From Actinospica sp035552695 (GTDB lineage Bacteria; Actinomycetota; Actinomycetes; Streptomycetales; Catenulisporaceae), in the NCBI RefSeq assembly GCF_035552695.1, contig NZ_DASZKT010000197.1, positions 44,298-108,297 of the forward strand: a DNA stretch of 64,000 nucleotides, in the 5' to 3' direction. Below are positions 25,989-35,024 of this stretch, one piece after another. Position 1 is the first letter of the stretch; every line of letters starts with the position of its first letter. The position numbers were made by a program, and so were the translations under genes. Under the pieces are notes generated by a model. That model had not been told where the DNA came from. It made no database searches and saw only the letters and a list, made by a program, of their open reading frames with translations.

Positions 25989-27555
25989 GCGCGTTCGAGG
26001 CAGCCTGCTGGTGGCGGGCACGACCTCCGACGCCGGCAAGTCCGTGGTGACGGCCGGAATCTGCCGCTGGCTCGCGCGGCAGGGCGTCTCCGTCGCGCCC
26101 TTCAAGGCGCAGAACATGTCCAACAACTCGGCCGTTTGCGTGAATCCGGTCACCGGTGAGGGTGCCGAGATCGGCCGTGCGCAGGCGATGCAGGCGGCCG
26201 CCGCGGGCGTCACGCCGGACCCGCGGATGAACCCGGTGCTGCTCAAGCCGGGCTCCGACCGCAGCAGCCAGGTCGTGCTGCTGGGCCGTCCGTACGCCGA
26301 AGCGGACGCGCTCTCCTACCAGGAGTTGAAGCGCGAGCTGCGCGCGCACGTGCTGGACGCGTACGACTCGCTGCGTGCCGAGTACGACGTCGTGATCTGC
26401 GAAGGCGCGGGTTCGCCGACCGAGATCAACCTGCGCGAGGGCGACCTCGCGAACCTCGGCCTGGCCCGCGCCCGCGAGCTCGCGACCGTCGTCGTCGGGG
26501 ACATCGACCGCGGCGGCGTGTTCGCGGCCTTCCACGGGACCGTCGCGCTGCTCGAACCCGAGGACCAAGCCCTGATCTCAGCGTTCGTCATCAACCGCTT
26601 CCGCGGCGATCCGGCACTCCTCGATCCGGCGCTGAAGATGATCCACGAGCTCAGCGGACGACCGACGCTCGGCGTCCTGCCGTACCTGCGAGACCTGTGG
26701 ATCGACGCCGAGGACTCGCTCACGCTGGAAGCCGCGGGTCCGATCGCCGCGCAACCGCCGCTGCCGGGTGCCGCGCCGCTGAGCGTGACCGTCGTGCATC
26801 TGCCGCGCGTGTCGAACTTCACCGATGTGGACGCGCTGCGCCTCGAACCAGGGGTCGAAGTCTCGTTCACCACGTCCCCGCGCGGCATCGCTGAGGCCGA
26901 CCTCGTGCTGATCCCCGGCACCAAGTCCACCGTCGCCGACCTGGAGTGGCTCAGGGCTCGAGGCATCGCGGACGCGATCCTCGCCCGGCACGCCAAGGGC
27001 GGCGCGATCCTCGGCGTCTGCGGCGGCTACCAGATGCTCGGCCACGCCATCGAGGACGAGGTCGAGAGCGGCGCCGGCCACGTCGAGGGCCTCGGCCTGC
27101 TGCCGGTGCGCACCACGTTCGCGCAACGCAAAACACTGGCTCGCCCGACCGGCCACGCCCTCGGCGCGCCGATCACCACGGCGTACGAGATCCACCACGG
27201 CCTCGTCGAGGCGTTCGGCGGCGAGCCCTTCATGACAGAGTCCGCCGACCCCGCCTCGGCCGCCCTGGACGGCTGCCGCTCCGGGCGCGTCCTCGGCACC
27301 CTGTGGCACGGCGCGCTCGAATCAGACGCCTTCCGTACCGCGTTGCTGGAGTGGGTCGCCGGCCCGCGCCCGCGTTCCGGTGCGGAGTTCGCCGCCGCCC
27401 GAACGGCCCAGTACGACCGCCTCGCCGACGCGGTCGACGAATACGTGGACACCGCCGCCCTGCTGCGGCTCATCGAGCACGGCCCGACCCCCGGGCTCGC
27501 CCTGCTGCCGCCCGGATCGGCGCGTCGGTCCAACAATCGCTTCAGGTGGATCTGA
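25981..27555 (+). CDS. cobQ: Cobyric acid synthase
   Basis: Glutamine-dependent amidotransferase of 524 residues that amidates side chains b, d, e and g of adenosylcobyrinic acid diamide. The dethiobiotin-synthetase-like N-terminal ATPase has VAGTTSDAGKSVVTAG (P-loop at 13-20) and QNMSNNS. The C-terminal class I glutamine amidotransferase has nucleophile Cys347 in GVCGGYQML and YEIHHG with His405/406. It follows cbiB with an 8-nt overlap. A hairpin at 27583 ends the transcript. No cobalamin riboswitch was found upstream of the operon. Confidence 0.96.
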   Translation: MAERVRGSLLVAGTTSDAGKSVVTAGICRWLARQGVSVAPFKAQNMSNNSAVCVNPVTGEGAEIGRAQAMQAAAAGVTPDPRMNPVLLKPGSDRSSQVVLLGRPYAEADALSYQELKRELRAHVLDAYDSLRAEYDVVICEGAGSPTEINLREGDLANLGLARARELATVVVGDIDRGGVFAAFHGTVALLEPEDQALISAFVINRFRGDPALLDPALKMIHELSGRPTLGVLPYLRDLWIDAEDSLTLEAAGPIAAQPPLPGAAPLSVTVVHLPRVSNFTDVDALRLEPGVEVSFTTSPRGIAEADLVLIPGTKSTVADLEWLRARGIADAILARHAKGGAILGVCGGYQMLGHAIEDEVESGAGHVEGLGLLPVRTTFAQRKTLARPTGHALGAPITTAYEIHHGLVEAFGGEPFMTESADPASAALDGCRSGRVLGTLWHGALESDAFRTALLEWVAGPRPRSGAEFAAARTAQYDRLADAVDEYVDTAALLRLIEHGPTPGLALLPPGSARRSNNRFRWI

Positions 27556-27582
27556 TGGGATCTCATAAGTACATGAAGATTC

Positions 27583-27621
27583 GTACAGGCCGAAACCACT
27601 AGACCGGTTTCGGCGTTGTAC
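27583..27621 (+). terminator. Terminator after cobQ
   Basis: GTACA + GCCGAAACC (27583-27597) pairs with GGTTTCGGC + TGTAC (27606-27621), with a small internal loop and the 8-nt apex ACTAGACC. It starts 28 nt after the cobQ stop. Confidence 0.75.
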
Positions 27622-27674
27622 CGACCGGGCGGCGCGGGCACGCGGGGCGACAAACGAAGAAAGACGAGGGGTAC

Positions 27675-28940
27675 GTGGGCGACTTCGGCAGCCGGCCGAG
27701 CCTGATCGCAGGGTTCGTACTGGCCATCCTCGGCACCCTTGGCGCGGCCTCGTGGTCGCTGGCCGTCGGCGGGCGCGGCTATCAGCCCGGCCACACGGTC
27801 ACCGCCGCCGATCCGCGGGGCGAGCCGGCGGCGGTGACGGAGCTCGTGCAGACGGCGTCGAGCCGCTTCGTCTACCCGGGCAGGCTGAACCTGGACTGGC
27901 CGTCCTCGGGCAGCGCGGCGATCGAGGTCGAGGGGATGGGGCTGCTCGGGCACAGCGGCAGCATGACCGCGCGGCGGGCCATCGCGAGCATCGCGAAGAC
28001 GATGACCGCGTACGTGATCCTCCGGGACCATCCGCTGACCGCGACCTCCTCGGGCCCGACGATCACGCTCAGCAAGGCCATGGCGGAGACGTACTCCGCG
28101 GCGATCGCCGCGGACGAGTCGGCCGTCGAGACGGACCCCGGGGAGCGGATCACCGAGCGGCAGGCCCTGGAGGCGCTGCTGCTCGCCTCGGCCGGGAACA
28201 TGGCCGACATCCTCGCCATGTGGGACAGGGGCTCGGTCGGCGCGTTCCTGACCGAGATGAACCAGGAGGCGCGCACCCTCGGCCTGACCGGGACGAACTA
28301 CACCGACCCGGCCGGGCTCGCGTACAGCACCGTCTCCACGATGGCCGACCTGCTCAAGCTGGCGGAGGCGGTGCAGCCCGCCCCGGCGATGACCACGATC
28401 GTCGCCGAGGACAGCGCGGTGATCCCGGTGGCCGGCACGATCTACAACGTGAACCGGGACCTCGGCTCGTACGGCATCGACGGGATCAAGACCGGCACCA
28501 CGGCGGCCGCCGGATCCTGCCTGCTGTTCTCCGCGCACATCACGGTCGGCTCGCACCGGCTGACCATCCTCGGCGTCGTGCTCGGCATGCCCGGCTCGAG
28601 CGGCGTGCCGTACACCGCGCTGAACGCCGCGAAGGCGCTGGTGGCGAGCGCGGAGTCGCAGATAGGGCAGGCGACGGTCGCACCGACCGGGCGCTCCGTG
28701 GCCGCACTGGAGCAGGACGGAACGAAGGTCGCCGAGCTGGGCGTGGCCGACGGGCTGGCGGTCGTCGGCTGGCCCGGGCTCGACTATCGGGTGCGGATCG
28801 GCGGCGGCCCCTCCGCGGCCACCCTCGGCGTCACCCAGACGGGCGGATCCTCGCCGAGTGTGAGCATCCCGCTGCTCAGGCTCGCCACCCGCTCGACGGC
28901 GGCCCGCAAGGCCACGGCCAAGCGGCTGATGAGAGGCTGA
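27675..28940 (+). CDS. D-alanyl-D-alanine carboxypeptidase-like protein (peptidase S11)
   Basis: Penicillin-binding-protein-type serine peptidase of 421 residues that trims peptidoglycan stem peptides outside the membrane. A signal-anchor helix (SLIAGFVLAILGTLGAASWSL) precedes the catalytic domain. The active-site tetrad SIAK gives Ser105 and Lys108, and the KTG motif is at Lys272. The second motif reads S172-A-G-N where relatives have S-x-N, so the expected Asn174 is Gly with Asn one residue later. The GTG start at 27675 follows GAGGGG. It lies between the cobalamin operon and a membrane mannosyltransferase-like gene. Confidence 0.85.
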   Translation: MGDFGSRPSLIAGFVLAILGTLGAASWSLAVGGRGYQPGHTVTAADPRGEPAAVTELVQTASSRFVYPGRLNLDWPSSGSAAIEVEGMGLLGHSGSMTARRAIASIAKTMTAYVILRDHPLTATSSGPTITLSKAMAETYSAAIAADESAVETDPGERITERQALEALLLASAGNMADILAMWDRGSVGAFLTEMNQEARTLGLTGTNYTDPAGLAYSTVSTMADLLKLAEAVQPAPAMTTIVAEDSAVIPVAGTIYNVNRDLGSYGIDGIKTGTTAAAGSCLLFSAHITVGSHRLTILGVVLGMPGSSGVPYTALNAAKALVASAESQIGQATVAPTGRSVAALEQDGTKVAELGVADGLAVVGWPGLDYRVRIGGGPSAATLGVTQTGGSSPSVSIPLLRLATRSTAARKATAKRLMRG

Positions 28941-29091
28941 ACCGGGGCGTAGACGGCCCGCGGTGGGGCACGTGTGGTACCGACGGGCGCCCGGGTGGTG
29001 CCGGTAAGGAGCGCAACTCCGGGGTCGGCTACCATCAACGGTGTTTCACGATCAGAACACGCCCTGTGCCGGGGCGCACCGAAGGGGGTGG

Positions 29092-30477
29092 ATGCGGGTG
29101 AGCATGTTGGCCGTCCGGCGCCGACCGACCCAGCGTCAGATCGTGCTCGTCGCGCTCGTCGCGCTGGTATTCGTGGTGAGTCTGCTCACCTACCAGAAAG
29201 GTTCGCTGAACTTCGGCGTATACCGACTCGACCTGGACGTCTACCGCGTGGGCGCGCAGGCATGGATGCACGGCAAGGCGCTCTACGGCCCGCTGCCGCC
29301 GATCACGAACGGGATGCTCGAACCGTTCACCTACCCGCCGATCTCGGCCGTGGTGATGGCGCCGCTCGCGATGCTGTCGACCACCGCGGCCGGCGTGGTG
29401 ATGACGGCGGTCAGCCTCAGCCTGTTCATCTGCGTGCTCGCGCTGTTCCTGCGCGCGGCGAAGCTGGCCACGGGCCGCGGCTCGTGGAAGCTCGCCGCGG
29501 CGATGCTGCCGCTGGCCGTACTGGTCGAGCCGGTTCGCACGACGCTGGCGTACGGGCAGATCAACATCGTGCTGATGGCGCTGGTGGCCTTCGACTGCCT
29601 GCTGCCGAGCACCTGGTTCACCATCCGCGGCCGCAGGGTCGGCTGGCCCCGCGGCGCCCTCACCGGCGTCGCCGCGGCGCTGAAGCTCACGCCGCTGGTC
29701 TTCCTGCTCTACTTCGTGGCACGCCGGGACTGGCGCGGCTGCCTGAGCGCCCTGGGCGGCTTCTTCGTCACCACGGCGCTCGGCTTCGTCTTCTGCGCGC
29801 ACGATTCGCGGCAGTACTGGACGTCCACGGTCTTCGACACGAGCCGTATAGGCCTGCACGACTTCTCCAGCAACCAGTCGATCTCGGGCGTCCTGTTCCG
29901 CGCCCACCTGACCGGCACCACCGAGAACCTGGTCTGGCTCGCCTGCTGCGCGGTCATCGGGCTGGCCGCGATCGTGGCCCTGTTCAAGACCGCCAAGCAG
30001 GGCAAGCCGGTCACGCTCGTCGCGCTGGCCGCGTGCACGGAACTGCTGGTCTCGCCGGTCTCCTGGTCGCACCACTGGGTCTGGGCCTCGCCCGTGCTCA
30101 TGTGCGCCCTCGTCAAGGGCTGGCGGCTGCGGCCGACCCAGGGCTGGCGCTACTTCGCCGGTGCCGTGGCCGTCACCGCCGTGTTCCTCTCCGAGCCGCA
30201 GATGTGGTTCCCGCACCAGGACAACCTCGAGCTCGGCTGGGGCTGGTGGGAGCAGATCATCGGCAGCGCGTACGTCTGGGTGGGCCTGGTGACGCTGCTC
30301 ATCTTCGCCCTCCGCCGGGGCCGCCCGGCGGCGCGGGCCGACGGCCGCGATCCGGGCTCCGCCGTCGAGCCCCGCCCCCGTGCGGACCAGCCCGCCGCGG
30401 ACGCCCGCGATCAGGCCGCGATGGAGCGGCTCACCAAGGAGGCCTCGGCGGGAGTCGGATTCCCCCGCCGCTGCTGA
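29092..30477 (+). CDS. GT87-family membrane glycosyltransferase (DUF2029)
   Basis: Polytopic GT-C glycosyltransferase of 461 residues, like the alpha-1,2-mannosyltransferases that use polyprenyl-phosphomannose to decorate lipoglycans. It has about ten membrane helices and the first loop YRLDLDVYRVGAQAWMHGKALYGPLPP, where the acidic residues sit at the catalytic position of GT-C enzymes. PFTYPPISAVVMAPLAML follows, and further family traits are QINIVLMALVAFD and SPVSWSHHWVWA. A charged cytoplasmic tail ends it. The ATG at 29092 follows GAAGGGGG; the frame is open 17 codons further without similarity. It converges on a second GT87 gene, separated by a very strong terminator. Confidence 0.87.
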   Translation: MRVSMLAVRRRPTQRQIVLVALVALVFVVSLLTYQKGSLNFGVYRLDLDVYRVGAQAWMHGKALYGPLPPITNGMLEPFTYPPISAVVMAPLAMLSTTAAGVVMTAVSLSLFICVLALFLRAAKLATGRGSWKLAAAMLPLAVLVEPVRTTLAYGQINIVLMALVAFDCLLPSTWFTIRGRRVGWPRGALTGVAAALKLTPLVFLLYFVARRDWRGCLSALGGFFVTTALGFVFCAHDSRQYWTSTVFDTSRIGLHDFSSNQSISGVLFRAHLTGTTENLVWLACCAVIGLAAIVALFKTAKQGKPVTLVALAACTELLVSPVSWSHHWVWASPVLMCALVKGWRLRPTQGWRYFAGAVAVTAVFLSEPQMWFPHQDNLELGWGWWEQIIGSAYVWVGLVTLLIFALRRGRPAARADGRDPGSAVEPRPRADQPAADARDQAAMERLTKEASAGVGFPRRC

Positions 30478-30498
30478 CCGAGCCGGACCCCGTACACA

Positions 30499-30546
30499 CG
30501 CGCAAAGGCGCCCGGCCCTCGATCGAGGGCCGGGCGCCTTTGCGCG
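30499..30546. terminator. 22-bp perfect stem terminator between two convergent GT87 genes
   Basis: A 22-base arm starting CGCGCAAAGGCGCCCG (30499-30520) pairs fully with 30525-30546 around GATC. It lies 21 nt after the plus-strand gene and 32 nt from the stop of the minus-strand gene, so it can end both transcripts. It is the longest perfect hairpin seen in the window. Confidence 0.9.
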
Positions 30547-30578
30547 TTGCGGTCGCCGCCTTGCGGTCGGTCCTGGTG

Positions 30579-32027
30579 CTACTTGCTCGCGGGCTCGGAC
30601 TCGACCTCGTCCGCCTCGACGTCCACCGAGTCGGCGTGCCGCGTGGGCTCCGGCACCACCACAGAGGCGGCTGCGGAGGCCGCAGCGGGCTCGGTGGCGG
30701 ACTTGTCGGCCGAGGAGCCGCCGCGGGAGATCAGGGCGCGCAGGCGGGGCGGCAGGAAGGGTCCGTCGACGGTGGAGACCCACAGGTCGTGGAAGCCGAA
30801 GTAGGTCGCGAGCACGAGCAGCAGGTCGCGCAGGCAGACGACGAGCGTGACGACCAGGTGGGCGTGCAGCAGGTCCTGGAAGGCGAAGGGGAACTCGTAC
30901 TGGGTCAGCGGGAGGCAGATCAGCACGAGGAGCGAACTGCGGCGCTGGGTCGTGTCCTTGTAGAGCAGGCAGAAGCCGGCGACGGCGAGCAGCCAGATCA
31001 GGTACTGCGGGCTGATCACCCGGCTGGTGACGATCATGACCAGGGTGGCGACGAACGTGGCGTCGGCCATCACGGCCGGGCGCCAGTTCTTGCGCCACCA
31101 CCAGTAGACCATCAGCCCGAAGCCGCAGACCATCGACGCCAGGGCCACGTAGTACATCAGCGAGACGATGTAGTAGATAAGGCCGTGGCCGTCCGCGACG
31201 ACCTGGTACGAGCCGTAGACGACCTTGGTCGTGACCACGTGGTCGAGGTGCAGCCGCTTGCCGAGCACGAAGGGGATGCCCCAGATCGACTCGATCTCGA
31301 TGCCGCGGTTGCCCTGGTTCCCGATGAAGCTGAGCGTGCCGCTGAAGAAGATCGACATCACGGCGATCGAGCCGACGACGGAGGCGATGATGGTCGCGAT
31401 CGCCTGCCAGCCGCGCTTGGCGCGCGGCATGCCGAACACGGCCAGGCCGGGCCAGATCTTGATCGCGGCGCCGAAGCCGATCAGGATGCCGGCCACCCAG
31501 CGGCGCTGGTTCAGCTGCCGGCCCTTGCTGCCGTCCGCCAGGACGACGGGCAGGCCCTTGCCGAGCAGCGCGAGCGCGACCACGACGCAGAGCGCCGGGA
31601 ATACGTCGTAGCGGCCGTACACTATCGGGCCGAGCAGCGGCACGCCGAGGATCCAGTACCAGGGGCCCGACCAGGTGTCGCGGCGGGTCGCGGTCCACAC
31701 CAGCATCGCGGTGATCACGCAGTCGGCGAGGAAGGTCATCGCCGTGAACCCGGTCAGATAGTGGATCCCGATGGTGTGCGAGAGCCACTCCGGGAAGACC
31801 AGGATCGGCGCCAGCAGCGGCGGGTACTGCCACTCGGTGTCGTGCGGGATGTGACCGTAGTACAGCGAGTCCTGCGCCCACTTGAGGTAGATGCTGACGT
31901 CGCCGACGCTCTCCTTGCCGTACTTCCCCATGAAGTGCTCGGTCGCGACGAGGTACAGCACGGCCCGGGTCACGAACCAAACGGCCAGCGCCGTGATCAC
32001 GCGCCGCTTGGTCAACGACATTTTCAT
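30579..32027 (-). CDS. GT87-family membrane glycosyltransferase (second copy)
   Basis: Polytopic GT-C protein of 482 residues with about ten helices. The catalytic-loop region is GKYGKESVGDVSIYLKWAQDSLYYGHIPHDTEWQYPP, with an Asp in the usual place, and KIWPGLAVFGMPRAKRGWQ lies mid-protein. The C-terminal 50 residues are Ser/Ala/Glu-rich and cytoplasmic. It is a distant paralogue of the gene at 29092, not a duplicate, since the loops differ. Polyprenyl-phosphate mannose is the likely donor. The ATG at 32027 (MKMSLTKRRV) follows GAAGAAGG; a frame open upstream is proline-rich and unrelated. It is divergent from yaaA. Confidence 0.85.
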   Translation of the reverse strand: MKMSLTKRRVITALAVWFVTRAVLYLVATEHFMGKYGKESVGDVSIYLKWAQDSLYYGHIPHDTEWQYPPLLAPILVFPEWLSHTIGIHYLTGFTAMTFLADCVITAMLVWTATRRDTWSGPWYWILGVPLLGPIVYGRYDVFPALCVVVALALLGKGLPVVLADGSKGRQLNQRRWVAGILIGFGAAIKIWPGLAVFGMPRAKRGWQAIATIIASVVGSIAVMSIFFSGTLSFIGNQGNRGIEIESIWGIPFVLGKRLHLDHVVTTKVVYGSYQVVADGHGLIYYIVSLMYYVALASMVCGFGLMVYWWWRKNWRPAVMADATFVATLVMIVTSRVISPQYLIWLLAVAGFCLLYKDTTQRRSSLLVLICLPLTQYEFPFAFQDLLHAHLVVTLVVCLRDLLLVLATYFGFHDLWVSTVDGPFLPPRLRALISRGGSSADKSATEPAAASAAASVVVPEPTRHADSVDVEADEVESEPASK

Positions 32028-32175
32028 CTGGGCCTTCTTCTCCCCGGGGGCGTGGTGGCCGGGACCCTGACGGACCGTCGGGCGCGCAGAGTTCGGTGGC
32101 GGACCAGCGGCATCATACGGTTTCCGGCTAAGGTGGGGCCGCCAGTCCAGCGATCTATGACGGAACCGTTCCACG

Positions 32176-32958
32176 ATGTTTATCTTCATTCCACCATCGG
32201 AGTCCAAGGCTTTCCCGAGTGACGTCGACCCGGCCGATCTCGGTTCCCTCGCACTTCCGGAGCTCGCGCCGACCCGCGCGGCGCTCCGTGACGCGCTGGT
32301 CCGGCTGTGCCGCGGGCCGGCCGGGAAGGCGCTGGAGGCGCTGGGCCTGAGCGAGGGCCAGTCCGCCGAATTGGGACACGATCGGGATATCCGGCGGGCT
32401 CCGGCGGGGCCGGCGGCGGACGTGTACACCGGCGTGCTGTACGACGCACTCGATCTGCCTACCTTGCGCCACCGTGGTCTGATCTTGGATCACGTGCTGA
32501 TCTTCTCCGGGCTGTGGGGCGTCCTGCGGCCGGACGATCGGATCCCGCACTACCGCTGCTCGGCCGGCGTGAAGCTGCCACGGGTCGGCTCGGTGTCGAC
32601 GGCCTGGCGCAGGGCGCTGCGTGAGCCGCTGGCCGGACACGTCGGCGACGAACTGGTCGTGGACCTCCGCTCCGGCGCGTACGGGGGGCTGTGGGCTCCG
32701 GGGTCGAACGCGGTGACCGTCCGGGTGCTGCACGAGCGCGAGGTCGGCGGAGTGGTGAAGCGCACGGTCGTCTCGCACTTCAACAAGGCGACCAAGGGCA
32801 GGCTCGCCCGCGCGCTGCTGGAGACGGGTCAGCAGCCGCGCAAGCCGGAGGAGTTCATCGACGTGGTCCGGGAACTGGGCTACGTCGTCGAGAGCGGGCC
32901 GGAGAGCGCGAAGCCGGACGCGCCGACCGCGATCGACATCGTGGTGAGCGAGCTCTAG
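32176..32958 (+). CDS. yaaA: YaaA/UPF0246-family peroxide-stress protein
   Basis: Protein of 260 residues with the YaaA signature: IPPSESK at the start, YTGVLYDALDL, LIFSGLWGVLRPDDRIPHYRCSAGVKLP, SGAYGGLWAP and VVSHFNKATKGRLARALLE. YaaA limits intracellular iron and DNA damage during peroxide stress in E. coli and has a DNA-binding helix-hairpin-helix-like fold. Length is normal. The ATG at 32176 starts the conserved MFIFIPPSESK; no clear ribosome-binding site is seen. It converges with the RNase H/phosphatase gene, with 8 bp between them. Confidence 0.92.
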   Translation: MFIFIPPSESKAFPSDVDPADLGSLALPELAPTRAALRDALVRLCRGPAGKALEALGLSEGQSAELGHDRDIRRAPAGPAADVYTGVLYDALDLPTLRHRGLILDHVLIFSGLWGVLRPDDRIPHYRCSAGVKLPRVGSVSTAWRRALREPLAGHVGDELVVDLRSGAYGGLWAPGSNAVTVRVLHEREVGGVVKRTVVSHFNKATKGRLARALLETGQQPRKPEEFIDVVRELGYVVESGPESAKPDAPTAIDIVVSEL

Positions 32959-32966
32959 GGTCCGGC

Positions 32967-34148
32967 TCAGCCGAGGTGCGAGACGTCGTTGACGCAGCGG
33001 ACGTTGGCGAGGCCGTCGTTGTAGAAGTCGATGACGGTCAGCGAGGCCGGGCTGAGCTCCATCCGGTTCACCGCGGTCAGCGGGGCCCCGAGGGCCTGGC
33101 AGACGAGCGCCTTGATCGGGGTGACGTGCGTGGCCACGAGCACGGTCTGCCGCGGATAGCGGGCGAGCATCCGGTCCCTGGCCTCACCGACCCGCCGGGC
33201 CAGCGCGGTCACCGTCTCGCCGCCGGGCGGGGCCACGTCCGGGGAACCGAGGAAGGCGGCGAGCTCGGCAGGGTACTGATCGTTCGCCTCGGCGAAGGAC
33301 AGGCCCTCGAGGCGCCCGAAGTCGAGTTCGAGGAAGCCCGGCTCCGGCAGCACGTCGAGGCCGACCGCCTTGGCCACCGCCTCGGCCGTGGCCGTCGCGC
33401 GGCGCAGCGGGGAGGCGACGATCACGTCGATCGGGCCGTAGCGCTCGTCGTTCCGCAGCCGTTCGGCCGCGCGACGCGCCTGCTCGCGGCCCGCGTCGAT
33501 GAGCTCGGGATCGCCGATGCCCGCGAAGCGCTTCTGCACGGTCAGCGGCGTCACGCCGTGCCGGAGCAGCAGCAGCCGGGTGGGACGGCCGAGATCGGGC
33601 GACCAGGCCACCTTGGCGGACGCGGTATCGGTCGACGCGGCACCGGTCGAGGCACCGGTCGGGGCGCCGGTCGCGGCACTCGTCGAGGCACCGGTCGGGG
33701 CGGCGGCGGGCGGCGGCGGGGTCCGGGGCTGCCAGACCTGGCCCTTCGCGGCCGCGTCGAGGGCCTGGTTGGCGAGCCGGTCGGCGTGCTTGTTCTGGCT
33801 GCGCGGGATCCACGCGTAGCCGACCTGCTCGGGCGGCAGCACGCCGCGGGCGCGGTCGGCGAGCGGCTTGAGGTCAGGGTGCTTGACCTGCCAGCGGCCG
33901 GACATCTGCTCGACCACCAGCTTCGAATCCATCCGCACCTCGACCCGCGCGGCGGGGTCGATCGCGGCGGCCGCCTCGAGACCGGCGATCAGGCCGCGGT
34001 ACTCGGCGACGTTGTTGCTCGCGGTGCCGAGCGCCCCGGCGACCTCGGCGAGCACTTCGCCGGCCGCGTCGCGGACGAGGGCGCCGTACGAGGCGGCGCC
34101 GGGGTTGCCGCGGGAGGCGCCGTCCGCCTCGACGATCAGGGTTCGCAT
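32967..34148 (-). CDS. Bifunctional RNase HI / histidine acid phosphatase
   Basis: Fusion of 393 residues known from actinobacteria (Rv2228c type). Residues 1-135 are RNase HI, with VEADGASRGNPGAASYGALV carrying the first catalytic Asp, VAEYRGLIAGLEAA the Glu and VRMDSKLVVEQM the second Asp. It degrades RNA in RNA-DNA hybrids. A linker of Ala/Thr/Ser/Pro repeats (GASTS, GAPTGAST, GAAST) follows. Residues about 200-393 form a histidine phosphatase domain with LLLLRHGVTP, which in relatives dephosphorylates alpha-ribazole phosphate. It is part of the conserved group with the zinc-ribbon and Nif3 genes upstream, 51 bp apart. Confidence 0.93.
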   Translation of the reverse strand: MRTLIVEADGASRGNPGAASYGALVRDAAGEVLAEVAGALGTASNNVAEYRGLIAGLEAAAAIDPAARVEVRMDSKLVVEQMSGRWQVKHPDLKPLADRARGVLPPEQVGYAWIPRSQNKHADRLANQALDAAAKGQVWQPRTPPPPAAAPTGASTSAATGAPTGASTGAASTDTASAKVAWSPDLGRPTRLLLLRHGVTPLTVQKRFAGIGDPELIDAGREQARRAAERLRNDERYGPIDVIVASPLRRATATAEAVAKAVGLDVLPEPGFLELDFGRLEGLSFAEANDQYPAELAAFLGSPDVAPPGGETVTALARRVGEARDRMLARYPRQTVLVATHVTPIKALVCQALGAPLTAVNRMELSPASLTVIDFYNDGLANVRCVNDVSHLG

Positions 34149-34199
34149 GACCGATCCAGAGTGAGCAGAACTCGGAACTTGGAACTCGGGCCTTATGAC

Positions 34200-34940
34200 T
34201 CAGAGCCCGGAGTCCGCGGTACGCACCAGGATCCGGCGGCACGAGTCGTGCCGCAGGAGCGTGTCGGGGGACGCCGACTTGGCCGCGTTGACCTCGGCGA
34301 TGTCCAGCTCGATCTGGCAGGCCTGGCAGCGCCGCCTGACTATCGCCGCCACGGCCACGCCGTCGTACTGGGCGCGCAGCTTGTCGTAGAGGCCGAGCAG
34401 CGGGGCCGGGATCTGCTTGACGACGACCTCGCGCTGGCTGCGCGCGAACTCGAGATCCTTGTCCACGCCGGCCTGCTCCTGCGCGAGCGCGTGCGCGGCA
34501 CGCTCCCGGTCGCCGTCGACCTCGCTGCGGTCGGCGGCCATCTTCGCGGTGCGCGCGGCCGAGGACTCGACCTTCTCCATCACCTCGAGCACCACGTCCT
34601 CGAGGTCGGCCTGCCGCCTGGCCAGTGATTCGAGCTCGTGCTGGATGTTCTCCAGGTCCTTCGCGCTGCCGGAGCCGGACTCGAGCATCTTGCGGTCCCG
34701 CTCGGCCCGCGCCCGCACCTGGTCCACGTCCGCCTCGGCCTTGGCCTGCTCGCGGGCGAGGTCGGAGTCGGCGGCCGCGGACATGGCGTGCACGTCGCGC
34801 AGCTGGCCGAGCTTGGTCTCCAGCGCCTGCAGCGCGCCGAGCTGCGGCAGCGTGCGGCGGCGGTGCGCGAGCTGGTCCAGCTTGGAGTCCAGCGTCTGAA
34901 GATCGAGCAGGCGCAACTGGTCGGCGGGCTCGGCATTCAC
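34200..34940 (-). CDS. Coiled-coil zinc-ribbon protein (Rv2229c type)
   Basis: Protein of 246 residues: a long antiparallel coiled coil (about 5-180, rich in Glu, Arg, Ala and Leu) followed by a C-terminal zinc ribbon, RRRCQACQIELDIAE then LLRHDSCRRILVRT. The family probably binds nucleic acid or a protein partner; its role is not established. The second metal pair normally reads CxxC(G)RIL, but here it is HxxCRRIL, so one ligand would be His. The GTG at 34940 follows GAGGAG. It sits between the Nif3 and RNase H genes, as in other actinobacteria. Confidence 0.88.
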   Translation of the reverse strand: MNAEPADQLRLLDLQTLDSKLDQLAHRRRTLPQLGALQALETKLGQLRDVHAMSAAADSDLAREQAKAEADVDQVRARAERDRKMLESGSGSAKDLENIQHELESLARRQADLEDVVLEVMEKVESSAARTAKMAADRSEVDGDRERAAHALAQEQAGVDKDLEFARSQREVVVKQIPAPLLGLYDKLRAQYDGVAVAAIVRRRCQACQIELDIAEVNAAKSASPDTLLRHDSCRRILVRTADSGL

Positions 34941-35024
34941 GTGGCGGTGCTCCTCGGCTCGGTTCACGCTCTTCAAATGTCACGGTGCAGGTGCTGCCGT
35001 TCTGCCTGCCGTACTGCCAGGGGC

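Noticed and set aside
29035..31980. 981-codon minus-strand frame overlapping both GT87 genes
   Set aside because: It spans a strong bidirectional terminator and is out of frame with the recognised GT87 protein on the same strand.
33601..33740. Ala/Thr/Gly tandem repeats as a regulatory DNA repeat
   Set aside because: They encode the flexible linker between the RNase H and phosphatase domains and need no other explanation.
32691..34628. 645-codon plus-strand frame opposite the RNase H and zinc-ribbon genes
   Set aside because: Antisense shadow of two conserved proteins; repetitive Gly/Arg sequence.
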